The notes: generated from the sequence alone by a model not told the origin. A stretch of 9,485 bases of DNA from Steroidobacteraceae bacterium (GCA_025927665.1 JAICKZ010000114.1:1-9485); one strand, 5' to 3'; shown: positions 1 through 7,350, numbered from the stretch's first letter. Program-made: numbers and translations.

Positions 1-164
1 ATATGTTCCTGCACTGCCTTAAGCTGAGTTTCTTTGTTTTGTTGCGCATGTTTGGGCGCCCTTTTTGCCATTGCTGAGGGCATCATCATTAAGGAAAAAC
101 ACAGAATCACCGCGAAAAAACCAGTTGTTTTTGTGTATTCGGTAGAGTTGCCAAACCTTGTCAT
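1..164 (-). CDS. envC: EnvC-like murein hydrolase activator, N-terminal fragment
   Basis: Only the first 54 codons are in the window; the gene continues beyond position 1. The reading frame starts at an ATG (164-162) and has an in-frame TAA four codons upstream, so the start is well bounded. Residues 1-33 form a signal peptide: Arg3 and Lys12, a hydrophobic stretch from about residue 16 to 28, and a cleavage-type Ala-Met-Ala at 31-33. After a short basic stretch, the mature part begins ETQLKAVQEH, which resembles the start of the coiled coil of E. coli EnvC (QLKSIQADI). EnvC family members are periplasmic and activate septal amidases AmiA/AmiB through a C-terminal LytM domain, which cannot be seen here. 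Divergent position next to the rhodanese-grxC-secB block matches the usual gammaproteobacterial gene order. The family call rests on this short match plus context; another secreted coiled-coil protein is possible. Confidence 0.7.
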   Translation of the reverse strand, partial: MTRFGNSTEYTKTTGFFAVILCFSLMMMPSAMAKRAPKHAQQNKETQLKAVQEH

Positions 165-182
165 TTCGCCACTTTACCCAAT

Positions 183-196
183 TTGACTGTTATACT
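183..196 (+). promoter_or_regulatory. Probable extended -10 promoter for the rhodanese-grxC-secB-gpsA block
   Basis: TATACT at 191-196 matches the sigma70 -10 consensus at five of six positions and is preceded by TG one base upstream (188-189), giving an extended -10 element. A TTGACT at 183-188 is too close to serve as the -35 of this -10, and no good -35 lies about 17 bp upstream, so the extended -10 would carry most of the recognition. Transcription would start near 203, leaving a leader of roughly 30 bases before the ATG at 232. It lies in the 67-bp gap between divergent genes. Confidence 0.45.
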
Positions 197-231
197 GCGC
201 GCCCTTTTTTGATTGTCCTTTCAGTCAGCCC

Positions 232-657
232 ATGAATCACTTGCCGGAGTACATCAGCCATCACCTTTACTTGGTGATTGTTACCGTGATTGCCGCGATT
301 GTCGCGCTGGTGTTTGAACTGCGCAGTCGGTCACTGGGAGCGACTGCCATCAGTCCCAACACCGCCATCGCGCTACATAACAAAGGTGCTCTGGTACTCG
401 ATGTTCGTAGTGCAGAAGAGTATGCCGCCGGTCATATCATCAACGCCAAACATATTGCACTGGAAAAATTAGCCGCCGATGCCGACAGCTTGAAAAAGTA
501 TCGCGAAAAGCCCGTGGTAGTATGTTGTGAGTCTGGCGCACGCTCGTCACAGGCAGCCAAGCTACTTAAATCGTTGGGCTTTACGCAGGTTGTGAATCTG
601 CGAGGCGGTCTTGCCGCGTGGCGCTCTGACAATTTGCCATTGGCCAAGAAGTCCTGA
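232..657 (+). CDS. Membrane-anchored rhodanese-like protein (YibN type)
   Basis: The 141-residue protein has one N-terminal membrane segment (about residues 11-29, LYLVIVTVIAAIVALVF) followed by a single rhodanese domain (about 40-138) facing one side of the membrane. Rhodanese hallmarks are visible: LDVRSAEEYAAGHI at 56-69 and the active-site loop C99-E-S-G-A-R-S, so unlike E. coli YibN this copy keeps a catalytic cysteine and could carry a persulfide. Cys98 directly precedes it. The domain ends with the usual GG-LAAW segment. Rhodanese-family proteins transfer sulfane sulfur; the physiological substrate of the YibN group is not settled. It is the first gene of the block with grxC, 29 bp upstream of that gene. 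No clear Shine-Dalgarno precedes the ATG at 232. Family assignment is firm, the exact role is not. Confidence 0.9.
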   Translation: MNHLPEYISHHLYLVIVTVIAAIVALVFELRSRSLGATAISPNTAIALHNKGALVLDVRSAEEYAAGHIINAKHIALEKLAADADSLKKYREKPVVVCCESGARSSQAAKLLKSLGFTQVVNLRGGLAAWRSDNLPLAKKS

Positions 658-686
658 ATAGGGTTGATCTACCAGTAATCATAGTT

Positions 687-971
687 ATGAGCAATCTTGA
701 AATCGTCATGTACAGCACTCACGTCTGCCCGTACTGCGACCGAGCACGGGCACTGTTGCAACGCAAGCAGGCGGAGTTTCGCGAAATAAAAGTAGACACG
801 CAGCCAGCCGAGCGTGACATCATGATGCAACGCAGTGGGGGTCGACGTACGGTTCCGCAAATTTTCATTGGCGAACGTCATGTCGGCGGCTTCGATGATT
901 TAATTGCACTGGATCGCGCTGGCGAACTTGATGCGCTACTCGAACCTTTCATTAAAAATCCAACGACGTAA
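687..971 (+). CDS. grxC: Glutaredoxin 3 (GrxC)
   Basis: This 94-residue cytoplasmic thiol-disulfide oxidoreductase has the dithiol active site C14-P-Y-C17 after the first strand, the cis-proline segment TVP at 55-57 followed by QIFIG, and the glutathione-binding GGFDDL at 67-72. These match E. coli GrxC (CPYC, TVPQIF, GGCDDL) closely. Glutaredoxin 3 reduces protein disulfides and mixed glutathione disulfides using glutathione. The C-terminus runs about ten residues longer than in E. coli. The ATG at 687 gives the expected N-terminus, only 13 residues before the first active-site cysteine; no strong Shine-Dalgarno is visible. It sits between the rhodanese gene and secB, as in many Gammaproteobacteria, and is probably cotranscribed with both. 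Confidence 0.95.
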   Translation: MSNLEIVMYSTHVCPYCDRARALLQRKQAEFREIKVDTQPAERDIMMQRSGGRRTVPQIFIGERHVGGFDDLIALDRAGELDALLEPFIKNPTT

Positions 972-1018
972 TTTTCTGCAACAACTGCTAATCAGGCAAC
1001 TTTACAAGGCAATTAATC

Positions 1019-1552
1019 ATGGCTGACGAAATCAATCCAACATCCAACAATGTTGATCCCAATGCACTCGATGCGACGGCACGGCAATTTGCACCTCAGG
1101 TCATTTACTTGAAGGACGTGTCGTTTGAATCACCCATGGCATTGCGTCTGCCGCCTGATGCACCAACACCGCAAGTCAATATGAACATCAATACCTCGGC
1201 GAATCCGATGACACCCGAATTGTTTGAAGTGGTATTGACCATTAACGTGCAAGCCAATGTAAATGACAAACCCGTCTGGCTATGCGAGGTACAGCAAGCG
1301 GGCGCATTTGCGTTTCGCAATATACCAGAACAGGAATTGCGTCGTATTCTCGGTGTGTTCTGTCCGACCTATCTTTTACCGTATGCGCGTCAAACTATTT
1401 CTGATTTGCTCACCAAGGGTGGCTTTCCACCCTTCCTGGTTCCACCAGTGAATTTTGATGCGCTGTTTGATCAAGCCATGCAACAAGCCGCTGCTCAACA
1501 AGTGGCACAACAATCTGATGGCATTGCTCCACCGAATAGCACACTGAATTAA
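1019..1552 (+). CDS. secB: Protein-export chaperone SecB
   Basis: SecB is a cytoplasmic tetrameric chaperone that keeps preproteins unfolded and hands them to SecA at the Sec translocon. Family signatures are present in order: IYLKDVSFESP at 29-39, CEVQQAGAF at 89-97, CPTYLLPYARQTISDL at 115-130, and GFPPFLVPPVNFDALF at 135-150. At 177 residues it is longer than the 155-residue E. coli protein, with about 17 extra N-terminal residues and a Gln/Ala-rich tail after 150. Start choice: ATG at 1019 has an AAGG (1006-1009) nine bases upstream. The gene lies 47 bp after grxC and 4 bp before gpsA, the conserved order for this block. Confidence 0.97.
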   Translation: MADEINPTSNNVDPNALDATARQFAPQVIYLKDVSFESPMALRLPPDAPTPQVNMNINTSANPMTPELFEVVLTINVQANVNDKPVWLCEVQQAGAFAFRNIPEQELRRILGVFCPTYLLPYARQTISDLLTKGGFPPFLVPPVNFDALFDQAMQQAAAQQVAQQSDGIAPPNSTLN

Positions 1553-1556
1553 CCAC

Positions 1557-2582
1557 GTGGCCGCGCTGCAGCCCAAGCAGAACAGCGCACCCATCACCGT
1601 TATCGGTGCAGGATCATGGGGAACGGCGTTGGCAATTCAATTTGCCCGCGTCGGTCGCGCCGTGAAGCTTTGGGGTCGCAATTCAGATCAACTGAAAGAG
1701 ATGCATCGTACGCGCAGCAATGCGCGTTACCTGCCCGGCATTGCTTTTCCAGAATTACTGCAAGTTGAGCTTGATCTGCGTAGTGCATTGATCGATAGCA
1801 CTGAAGTGTTGGTCGCCGCACCTAGTCACGCATTTCGTGAATTGTTGCTACAAGTAAAACCCTTGCTTCTTGCTCATGTAAAACTGGCATGGGCAACCAA
1901 AGGCTTTGAATTGAATTCCGGCAAGCTGCCTCATCAAGTAGTGGCCGAGATACTGGGATCGAATCATTCGATGGCCGTATTGTCCGGACCCACTTTCGCC
2001 AAAGAAGTCGCTGCTGGTTTGCCCACTGCGATGACCGTTGCTTCCACTGATGCAAGCTATGCCATAGAGCTTGCGCATAGTATTTCTGGTCATCATTTTC
2101 GTGCTTACACTTCAACCGATTTGATTGGTGTGGAAGTTGGTGGTGCAGTCAAAAATGTTTTGGCTATTGGCACTGGCATGTCCGATGGTTTGGGCTTTGG
2201 TGCCAACACACGCATCGCATTGATTACACGCGGCTTAGTTGAAATGACACGTCTTGGTATGGCACTTGGTGCACAACGTGAAACCTTCATGGGTTTAGCC
2301 GGACTCGGTGATTTAGTGCTCACCTGTACCGACAATCAATCACGCAATCGCCGCTTTGGATTGGCCTTTGCTGCTGGTGCGGATTCGATTGCCGCTCAAC
2401 ATGAGATTGGTCAAGTCGTTGAAGGCGTTGCTGCGTCACGCGCAGTGATGACTGTCGCAACACAATACAAAGTGGATATGCCAATCTGTACACAGGTGTA
2501 TCGAACCTTGCACGAAGGTTTGTCACCGGCAGAAGCCGTGAAGGAGTTGATGAGTCGAGAGATTAAGTCGGAAGTTGGATAA
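1557..2582 (+). CDS. gpsA: NAD(P)-dependent glycerol-3-phosphate dehydrogenase GpsA
   Basis: The enzyme reduces dihydroxyacetone phosphate to sn-glycerol 3-phosphate, the backbone for phospholipid synthesis. The 341-residue sequence shows the N-terminal Rossmann motif GAGSWG (17-22), the conserved TKG (114-116), SGPTFAKE (143-150), the GAVKN segment with the likely catalytic Lys199, and the substrate-site region around GLGDLVLTC and NRRFG (264-268). The start is a GTG at 1557. It is well bounded because the frame contains a TGA at 1545-1547, nine bases upstream, and no ATG lies close to the Rossmann motif. With only 4 bp between the secB stop and this GTG, and no good Shine-Dalgarno, translation is probably coupled to secB. 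The usual enteric partner cysE does not follow; the next genes run the other way. Confidence 0.97.
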   Translation: MAALQPKQNSAPITVIGAGSWGTALAIQFARVGRAVKLWGRNSDQLKEMHRTRSNARYLPGIAFPELLQVELDLRSALIDSTEVLVAAPSHAFRELLLQVKPLLLAHVKLAWATKGFELNSGKLPHQVVAEILGSNHSMAVLSGPTFAKEVAAGLPTAMTVASTDASYAIELAHSISGHHFRAYTSTDLIGVEVGGAVKNVLAIGTGMSDGLGFGANTRIALITRGLVEMTRLGMALGAQRETFMGLAGLGDLVLTCTDNQSRNRRFGLAFAAGADSIAAQHEIGQVVEGVAASRAVMTVATQYKVDMPICTQVYRTLHEGLSPAEAVKELMSREIKSEVG

Positions 2583-2714
2583 GGAACGCCTCACTTCAAT
2601 GCTTCGGTTTGCTTACAACCAAGAATAATCGTTTTAATTGCTTCAAATCTTCTTGCCATATTTGGCTTTATTGAAGTAGAAATTTGTTTTTAGAGTTTAT
2701 TTTATTCATTGATG

Positions 2715-3266
2715 TTATGGCTTGTCTTGGTGCTTGAGGAAGAGAACATCAAACGCAGCCACCCATGTCTTGCCACCGTCCATCGACATTACGCCCGTCT
2801 CGCGAACGCCGCTTCTTTCAGCCTTCCAGGTGATCCGATGAGGTATGTCCTTGGTCTTGGTGTGTGAGTTTCCTTCGAGAGTCAACACGCCATCCTTGAA
2901 TGTGCCAGTGAGAAACATGTACGCACCATAATTGGTGAGCCATGTCTGTTGCCAACGCTTGGTGATGGAATCATAACTGAGGAAGCTATCGCCAATCAGT
3001 CCATCGAACTGTTCATAAAGCTCATGCACTGCGCAGCTAGAGAGAATGGAATCCACATGGGCACGCGCCTGTGATGGGCCAAGCGCACCTTCGGGCTCGA
3101 AGGTATCCCAATCACCGAGCCAGAAATCGAGTTGGTGACGCTCAGGTTCAGTACAACCAGGAGTCCGATGAGTGGCGGCTGGCGTATGCGCCTCTTCGGC
3201 AGAAGCCACTGCGAAGTGGATCAGTGCGCTCAATAACGTTGCCAAAGAAAGAAAAATTTTCAGCAT
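2715..3266 (-). CDS. Secreted FWLGDWD-motif protein (DUF1579-like)
   Basis: I do not recognise a specific function. The 183-residue product starts with a clear signal peptide: Lys3, a hydrophobic run from 4 to 20, and Ala-Ser-Ala at 21-23 before Glu24-Glu25, so it is probably periplasmic or secreted. The mature part has LDFWLGDWD at 46-54, a motif typical of a group of small beta-barrel proteins often annotated as DUF1579 or left hypothetical. Two cysteines, Cys38 and Cys78, are the only ones in the mature part and could form a disulfide in the periplasm. The rest alternates short strands (LSYDS, TWLTNYGAYMFLTGTF, LTLEGNS), consistent with a lipocalin-like barrel. It is convergent with gpsA (132 bp between stops, no strong terminator seen). 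A GGAA lies too close to the ATG to be a good Shine-Dalgarno. Confidence 0.75.
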   Translation of the reverse strand: MLKIFLSLATLLSALIHFAVASAEEAHTPAATHRTPGCTEPERHQLDFWLGDWDTFEPEGALGPSQARAHVDSILSSCAVHELYEQFDGLIGDSFLSYDSITKRWQQTWLTNYGAYMFLTGTFKDGVLTLEGNSHTKTKDIPHRITWKAERSGVRETGVMSMDGGKTWVAAFDVLFLKHQDKP

Positions 3267-3386
3267 GTTCCATTATTCTATAAAAGCAGTTTAAGAATTG
3301 ATGAGCTGCAAGATCAAAGTAGAAGTGGGATGAATTGTAATTCGTACTGAGTGTGCTTGACAGAGGCCATCTAACGATTAATCAAA

Positions 3387-3821
3387 TCAAAGTGCAAAAT
3401 CATAACGAATAAATCCATTGTATTTGGCGACTTTGTCATACAAGACGCGCGCAATTGAGTTGTGTTCTTGAGTAAGCCAATAGTAACGCTGTGCGCCGTA
3501 AATCCGTGCTTGATTAGCCACTTCTATGATGAGCGCGCGAGCAACACCCTTGCCACGGGCTTCAGGCAGAGTGAAGAGATCTTGAAGATAGCAAACAGAA
3601 GAAGCCCAGGTGCTGGAGTGGAAAATGAAATGAGCGATTCCAACGAGCTGCCCATCAAGCTTAGCGCCGAGACCTCGAATATCATTGGCTAAAAGAACAC
3701 GATTCCATGCAGCATCGAACTCTGCATCTGAAGTGATTGTTTTATAGAACTCTCGATATCCCCTGGCGAGAATTTCCCATGCCGAACGATCATTTTGAGA
3801 AAGCACTGATATCTGCAACAT
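3387..3821 (-). CDS. GNAT-family N-acetyltransferase
   Basis: This 144-residue cytoplasmic protein has a complete GNAT fold. Acetyl-CoA binding motif A is LQDLFTLPEARGKGVARALI (79-98), with the R/Q-x-x-G-x-G/A type loop at ARGKGVA (88-94). The C-terminal part has YYWLTQEHNSIARVLYDKVA (113-132), with the Asn and Tyr typical of motif B, followed by NGFIRYDF. The N-terminal REFYKT and the FIFHSSTW segment resemble the Hpa2/Hpa3-like acetyltransferases that act on small amines or amino acids, but the acceptor cannot be read from sequence. The ATG at 3821 has AGGA about 11 bases upstream and an AT-rich TAAAAT further up that might be a -10. It is 120 bp upstream of the secreted-protein gene on the same strand and 143 bp after the SPFH gene, so it is probably its own transcription unit. 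Confidence 0.9.
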   Translation of the reverse strand: MLQISVLSQNDRSAWEILARGYREFYKTITSDAEFDAAWNRVLLANDIRGLGAKLDGQLVGIAHFIFHSSTWASSVCYLQDLFTLPEARGKGVARALIIEVANQARIYGAQRYYWLTQEHNSIARVLYDKVAKYNGFIRYDFAL

Positions 3822-3964
3822 GATTCGTCTATCCTAAACTTATTTTATCTGCTATTGCTTTTTGCAAGAAAGTATCGCATTAGACAAGCACTCTTAAGTT
3901 CAATTCTTTTGGATAATTGCGATAACAATAGTCCGTCTTTTTTAGCTATGGAAACAATCACCGG

Positions 3965-4768
3965 TTACTTTCCACGCTCTAAATTAATAAACGGCGTGGT
4001 TGGGCCACTTACTTGTGGCAACACACCATTCCATTTTTCAATCGCTTTTAATTGCACATACTCCGCGCCACCTTGTTCTTTGATGGCTTGCGCTTGAATC
4101 TTGATCGCCTCTGCTTCGGCTTGTGCCATCGCAACTTTTTGTTGTGCTTCAACTTTAATGCGATCGAGATCATTTTTGGCTTTCAATGCATTCTGCTCGG
4201 CAGTTTGCTTGGCCTCAATGGCGGAGTCGAAAGCACGTGAGAATGAAAAATTGGTGATCTGAATATCTTCTAACACAATGTTGTACGTGGACAAAGAAGT
4301 GCGCAAGCCGTTGGCAATTTCCGACTTCACATCATCGCGCTTGGTCAACAACTCTTCTGCCGAGAAGCGTGCAACGACTGCTTTAACCACTTCCTGAATG
4401 CGCGGATCAATGATCTTGGGCTCCACATCCAGTCCGATGCGTGAATACGTGTCCGACAATGAATCGGCATTGAGATGATAGTTAAGCGCCACATGCGTTT
4501 CGACGGATTGCAGATCGCGCGTACCGGCATTCGCAGGAGATTCTGCTTTCTGTGTGCGCACATCTACCAGCTTGATGCTTTCAATCAGTGGCAGTTTGAA
4601 ATGCAGTCCATCGTGTTCAATGCTTTGCACCTGGCCAAAACGGAATACAATCGCACGTTGGCCCGCCGTGACAGTGTAAAAACTCGACCACAATACAATG
4701 AGAGCAACAACGGCAACGGCACCAATGGCGATCTGGCGAAGTGAATTTGTAGGATTGTAGTCGGCCAC
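3965..4768 (-). CDS. Prohibitin-like SPFH membrane protein
   Basis: The 267-residue protein has one N-terminal membrane segment (about 12-31), then an SPFH/Band 7 domain opening with TVTAGQRAIVFRFGQV (32-47) and including VDVRTQ (68-73) and the EDIQITNFSFS strand (167-177). A charged Ala/Lys/Glu/Gln-rich coiled coil (about 180-235) follows, then a short C-terminal tail. This layout is that of bacterial prohibitins and HflK/HflC relatives, which assemble into membrane rings and often modulate membrane proteases; no particular partner can be named. Translation starts at GTG (4768-4766): AGAGGA (4780-4775) sits six bases upstream, and there is no ATG alternative nearby. It lies 23 bp after the VOC gene stop and is probably the last gene of that operon. 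Confidence 0.93.
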   Translation of the reverse strand: MADYNPTNSLRQIAIGAVAVVALIVLWSSFYTVTAGQRAIVFRFGQVQSIEHDGLHFKLPLIESIKLVDVRTQKAESPANAGTRDLQSVETHVALNYHLNADSLSDTYSRIGLDVEPKIIDPRIQEVVKAVVARFSAEELLTKRDDVKSEIANGLRTSLSTYNIVLEDIQITNFSFSRAFDSAIEAKQTAEQNALKAKNDLDRIKVEAQQKVAMAQAEAEAIKIQAQAIKEQGGAEYVQLKAIEKWNGVLPQVSGPTTPFINLERGK

Positions 4769-4774
4769 GATGAT

Positions 4775-4780
4775 TCCTCT
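4775..4780 (-). promoter_or_regulatory. Shine-Dalgarno fixing the GTG start of the SPFH gene
   Basis: On the minus strand AGAGGA is followed by six bases and then GTG at 4768. This is one of the best ribosome binding sites in the window and decides for GTG as the start codon. Confidence 0.75.
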
Positions 4781-4791
4781 GTTTTTTGAAA

Positions 4792-5511
4792 TTAACTAAC
4801 GGGTTGCATTAACAAAAATCTTGTTCCTTCAGGCGCAATGATCACTGCGTTGCGATCCGCGTCCAATGCGTCGGGCATTTCATCACTGAGTTCAAAGCCA
4901 CGATGTTTAAGTAATTGCAAACGCGTGTGCATGTCATCATCTTCAAATACCAGTACCGGATGGCGCAATGCGCGGCTGCGATGCAAGCCCAAGTTCAAAT
5001 GATCACTGGTCAGCGAGATGCGATCAAATAATGATGTGTCTTCTTCCATCGCGATCAAACCAAAGCGATCCCAAAACTGTACTCCTTCGGCAAACTCTTT
5101 GACCGGAATGCCATATTCTACAAAGTAACCACACATGGAACTAAACGTTGGTGACACATCGATCGGTGAAAAGGTACGCGCTTCGAGAATACGCATATGT
5201 TGACCGTTAGGATCGTGACAACTAATTTCATTGAATTCATCACCACCCAAATGTTCTTGCTCAAACACTAGATCAAGTGCCCGCAGTTCATCGGTATGGC
5301 GTGCAAGATCAGCTTTAACAAAAGTCAACGAGGGCGATTTAATAGGATGCTGATGTAAACCTACCGTCAAACGACCATCGGTTATCACTGCATAAGGATA
5401 GGTCCAGGTTTCATTTACTGTGATTTGTTGAAATCCCAGCGATTCATAAAATGCGAGTGACGCCAGAATATCGGGTGCGTATACACTGATCTCGAGAAAG
5501 CGGCCAATCAT
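4792..5511 (-). CDS. Two-domain VOC (glyoxalase/dioxygenase superfamily) protein
   Basis: The 239-residue product is two vicinal-oxygen-chelate domains in tandem, about 1-115 and 125-239. The halves can be aligned: LEISVYA (6-12) with VEYGI (131-135), LTVGLHQHP (48-56) with LNLGLHRSR (172-180), and the closing NGQHMRILE (102-110) with EGTRFLLMQ (228-236). The usual VOC metal positions would be Glu7, His53 and Glu110 in the first half, and Glu132, His177 and Gln236 in the second, so the second half has Gln where an acid is common. Substrate is unknown; the superfamily includes glyoxalases, extradiol dioxygenases and bleomycin-binding proteins. The ATG at 5511 overlaps the hemH stop in an ATGA and has AGGAG (5521-5517) five bases upstream, inside the hemH end. 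Translation is probably coupled to hemH. Confidence 0.88.
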   Translation of the reverse strand: MIGRFLEISVYAPDILASLAFYESLGFQQITVNETWTYPYAVITDGRLTVGLHQHPIKSPSLTFVKADLARHTDELRALDLVFEQEHLGGDEFNEISCHDPNGQHMRILEARTFSPIDVSPTFSSMCGYFVEYGIPVKEFAEGVQFWDRFGLIAMEEDTSLFDRISLTSDHLNLGLHRSRALRHPVLVFEDDDMHTRLQLLKHRGFELSDEMPDALDADRNAVIIAPEGTRFLLMQPVS

Positions 5512-6614
5512 GCGGGCTCCTGCGTTTTAGCGGCAAGTTGATTGGCGTGTATGGCGATCGCTTCGTTTGGTTTGTTCACTGGTAACCAGCCTTGAGTATG
5601 GTGCTGCACCAAGTGCGATAGTAATTCTATGTGCGCGACATCATTATTCAGCGCAGGTACATAGTCAAATTGTTCGCCGCCCGCTGCGATAAAGTCTGCG
5701 CGATTGCGAATTACGATTTCTTCCAACGTTTCTAGACAGTCAACAGCGAATCCAGGACACATTACGGCGACTCTCTTAATGCCTTGTTTTGGGTACTGCA
5801 TCAATGTGTGATCCGTGTAAGGCTTTAGCCACTGTTCGCGGCCCACGCGTGATTGAAAACTTATGCTCCATTCATCCGCTTTAAGTTGCAACCGTTCGGC
5901 AAGTAATCGCGCCGTTTTTAAACATTGGCAATGATAAGGATCACCTTGGTACAAGTAACGTTGTGGCAAACCGTGAAATGAAAGCAACAAATGATTACGC
6001 TCGTGCGTTTGCCAATATGTTGTTACCGATTGCGCTAATGCGGCGATGTAATGTTGGTCATCATGATAATTATTGATGAAACGTAATTCGGGTAACCAGA
6101 AAGTTTGTTTCAGCGCTTTGGCGACCGCATCAAACACAGAGGCAGTGGTACTTACCGAGTACTGTGGATACAACGGAAGTACCAATAATCTGCGTACATT
6201 TGCTTGCTGCAATTGTTGCAACGCATGTTGAATGGATGGCTTGCCATAGGTCATGCCAATCAGGAGTTGCATATCTGGATGTACATCGCTTTGCAGTTGC
6301 GTCCGCAACGAAGAAGCTAACGCGTTGCTATTCGCTAATAGTGGAGAACCCTGTACTGTCCAAACTTGCTGATACGCATGTGTGCTTTTGCGTGGACGCA
6401 CCCGTAAAATGATTCCATGCAGGATCGGTAGCCACAGCCAGCGTGGATAATCAATCACTCGCGGATCAGAAAGAAATTCACGTAAATACCGGCGCACAGC
6501 GGAAGGAGTGGGCGCATCTGGGGTACCGAGATTGACCAGTAACACGCCCGTTAAACCAGGGACACGATGATCATATGAATCAGGGCCAGATAGGTGCTGC
6601 ATGTTGGTATGCAC
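5508..6614 (-). CDS. hemH: Ferrochelatase HemH
   Basis: HemH inserts Fe2+ into protoporphyrin IX, the final step of protohaem synthesis, at the cytoplasmic face of the membrane. Family motifs are all present in the 368-residue sequence: LLVNLGTPDAPT (25-36), the VWTVQGSPLL region (84-93), LPLYPQYS (146-153), LLLSFHGLPQRY with catalytic His214 (209-220), SFQSRVGREQWLKPYTD (252-268) and CPGFAVDCLETLEEI with Glu295 (286-300). Length is slightly above the E. coli protein because of an N-terminal extension of about 20 residues and a C-terminal tail after about 345. The start is uncertain: GTG at 6614 and in-frame ATG at 6602 are both possible and neither has a good Shine-Dalgarno. It is 49 bp after ung and overlaps the VOC gene by 4 bp. 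Confidence 0.96.
   Translation of the reverse strand: MHTNMQHLSGPDSYDHRVPGLTGVLLVNLGTPDAPTPSAVRRYLREFLSDPRVIDYPRWLWLPILHGIILRVRPRKSTHAYQQVWTVQGSPLLANSNALASSLRTQLQSDVHPDMQLLIGMTYGKPSIQHALQQLQQANVRRLLVLPLYPQYSVSTTASVFDAVAKALKQTFWLPELRFINNYHDDQHYIAALAQSVTTYWQTHERNHLLLSFHGLPQRYLYQGDPYHCQCLKTARLLAERLQLKADEWSISFQSRVGREQWLKPYTDHTLMQYPKQGIKRVAVMCPGFAVDCLETLEEIVIRNRADFIAAGGEQFDYVPALNNDVAHIELLSHLVQHHTQGWLPVNKPNEAIAIHANQLAAKTQEPA
5517..5521 (-). promoter_or_regulatory. Shine-Dalgarno of the VOC gene inside the hemH 3' end
   Basis: Minus-strand AGGAG lies five bases before the ATG at 5511. It is part of the last hemH codons (Gln-Glu-Pro-Ala-stop), so ribosomes finishing hemH can re-initiate here. Confidence 0.75.
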
Positions 6615-6663
6615 AATACCGGGAATACGGTTACTTGCCTAGAAGCCAAATTACGCGATGGAT

Positions 6664-7350
6664 TTATATGCGCCAATCAATGGGAGTTTGTCCATGATTT
6701 TGCAAGTAATCATTGGCTTTCGAAAAATGCTTGCAGCCGAAAAAGCCACGATGCACGGAAAGCGGAGAAGGATGTGGCGCACATAAAACCAAGTGTTTAC
6801 TGGTATCAATTAACTCAATTTTCTTTTGTGCATAACTGCCCCACAGCATAAAGACCACTGCATCGCATTCGTCACTCACTAGCTTTATTGCTTTATCAGT
6901 AAAACGCTCCCAGCCCTTGCGTTGATGAGATCCGGCTTTACCCTTCTCTACGGTAAGTGTGGCATTCAACAACAACACGCCCTGATTCGCCCATGACTGC
7001 AGTGACCCATGATTGGGAATCGGTAAGCCCAAATCGTTTTTAATTTCCTTGAATATGTTTTTTAGCGAAGGCGGAATGACGACGCCCTCTTGCACCGAAA
7101 AACTTAATCCATGTGCCTGACCGGGGCCGTGATAAGGATCTTGTCCGAGAATCACCACTTTAACTTTATTAAGTGGCGTGGAATTGAAGGCATTAAAAAT
7201 ATTCTCAGGTGTCGGGTAAATAACTTTTCCACTTTGCTCTTGTTGCATCAGGAACTTCTTTAATTCTTGCATGTAAGGCAACTCAAGCTCCGAGGCCAAA
7301 TATTTCATCCATGACGGAGATAGATGAGAAAATGCAGATACAATTTTCAC
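6664..7350 (-). CDS. ung: Uracil-DNA glycosylase, family 1
   Basis: Ung removes uracil from DNA as the first step of base excision repair. The 228-residue protein has the catalytic water-activating loop GQDPYHGPGQAHGLSFSV (69-86; Asp71, with Tyr73 that excludes thymine), the uracil-recognising Asn129 in GVLLLNATLTV, and the DNA-intercalation loop HPSPLS with His193. FFGCKHFSKAN (203-213) and the ending TPIDWRI also match E. coli Ung. The frame starts with GTG at 7350. The N-terminal segment SWMKYLASELELPYMQEL aligns with the start of the E. coli enzyme, so the whole N-terminus is needed; a weak AGAG lies upstream. It is the first gene of the minus-strand run ung-hemH-VOC-SPFH and is divergent from the DAHP synthase leader. 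Confidence 0.97.
   Translation of the reverse strand: MKIVSAFSHLSPSWMKYLASELELPYMQELKKFLMQQEQSGKVIYPTPENIFNAFNSTPLNKVKVVILGQDPYHGPGQAHGLSFSVQEGVVIPPSLKNIFKEIKNDLGLPIPNHGSLQSWANQGVLLLNATLTVEKGKAGSHQRKGWERFTDKAIKLVSDECDAVVFMLWGSYAQKKIELIDTSKHLVLCAPHPSPLSVHRGFFGCKHFSKANDYLQNHGQTPIDWRI

Noticed and set aside
2593..2677. Inverted repeat ACTTCAAT ... ATTGAAGT between gpsA and the secreted-protein gene
   Set aside because: Arms are 8 bp, AT-rich and 69 bases apart with no T tract placed to make a terminator; not strong enough to call.
3972..3999. CCACGC ... GCGTGG inverted repeat near the end of the SPFH gene
   Set aside because: It lies inside the coding sequence, is only 6 bp with a 16-base loop, and has no following T run on either strand.
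3855..4097. Open frame of 80 codons on the plus strand
   Set aside because: Half of it is antisense to the SPFH gene and the rest is AT-rich intergenic sequence; the translation has no family features.
6594..6851. Open frame of 85 codons on the plus strand
   Set aside because: It lies antisense to the end of ung and the start of hemH, both of which carry full family motifs; it has no recognisable domain and no ribosome binding site.
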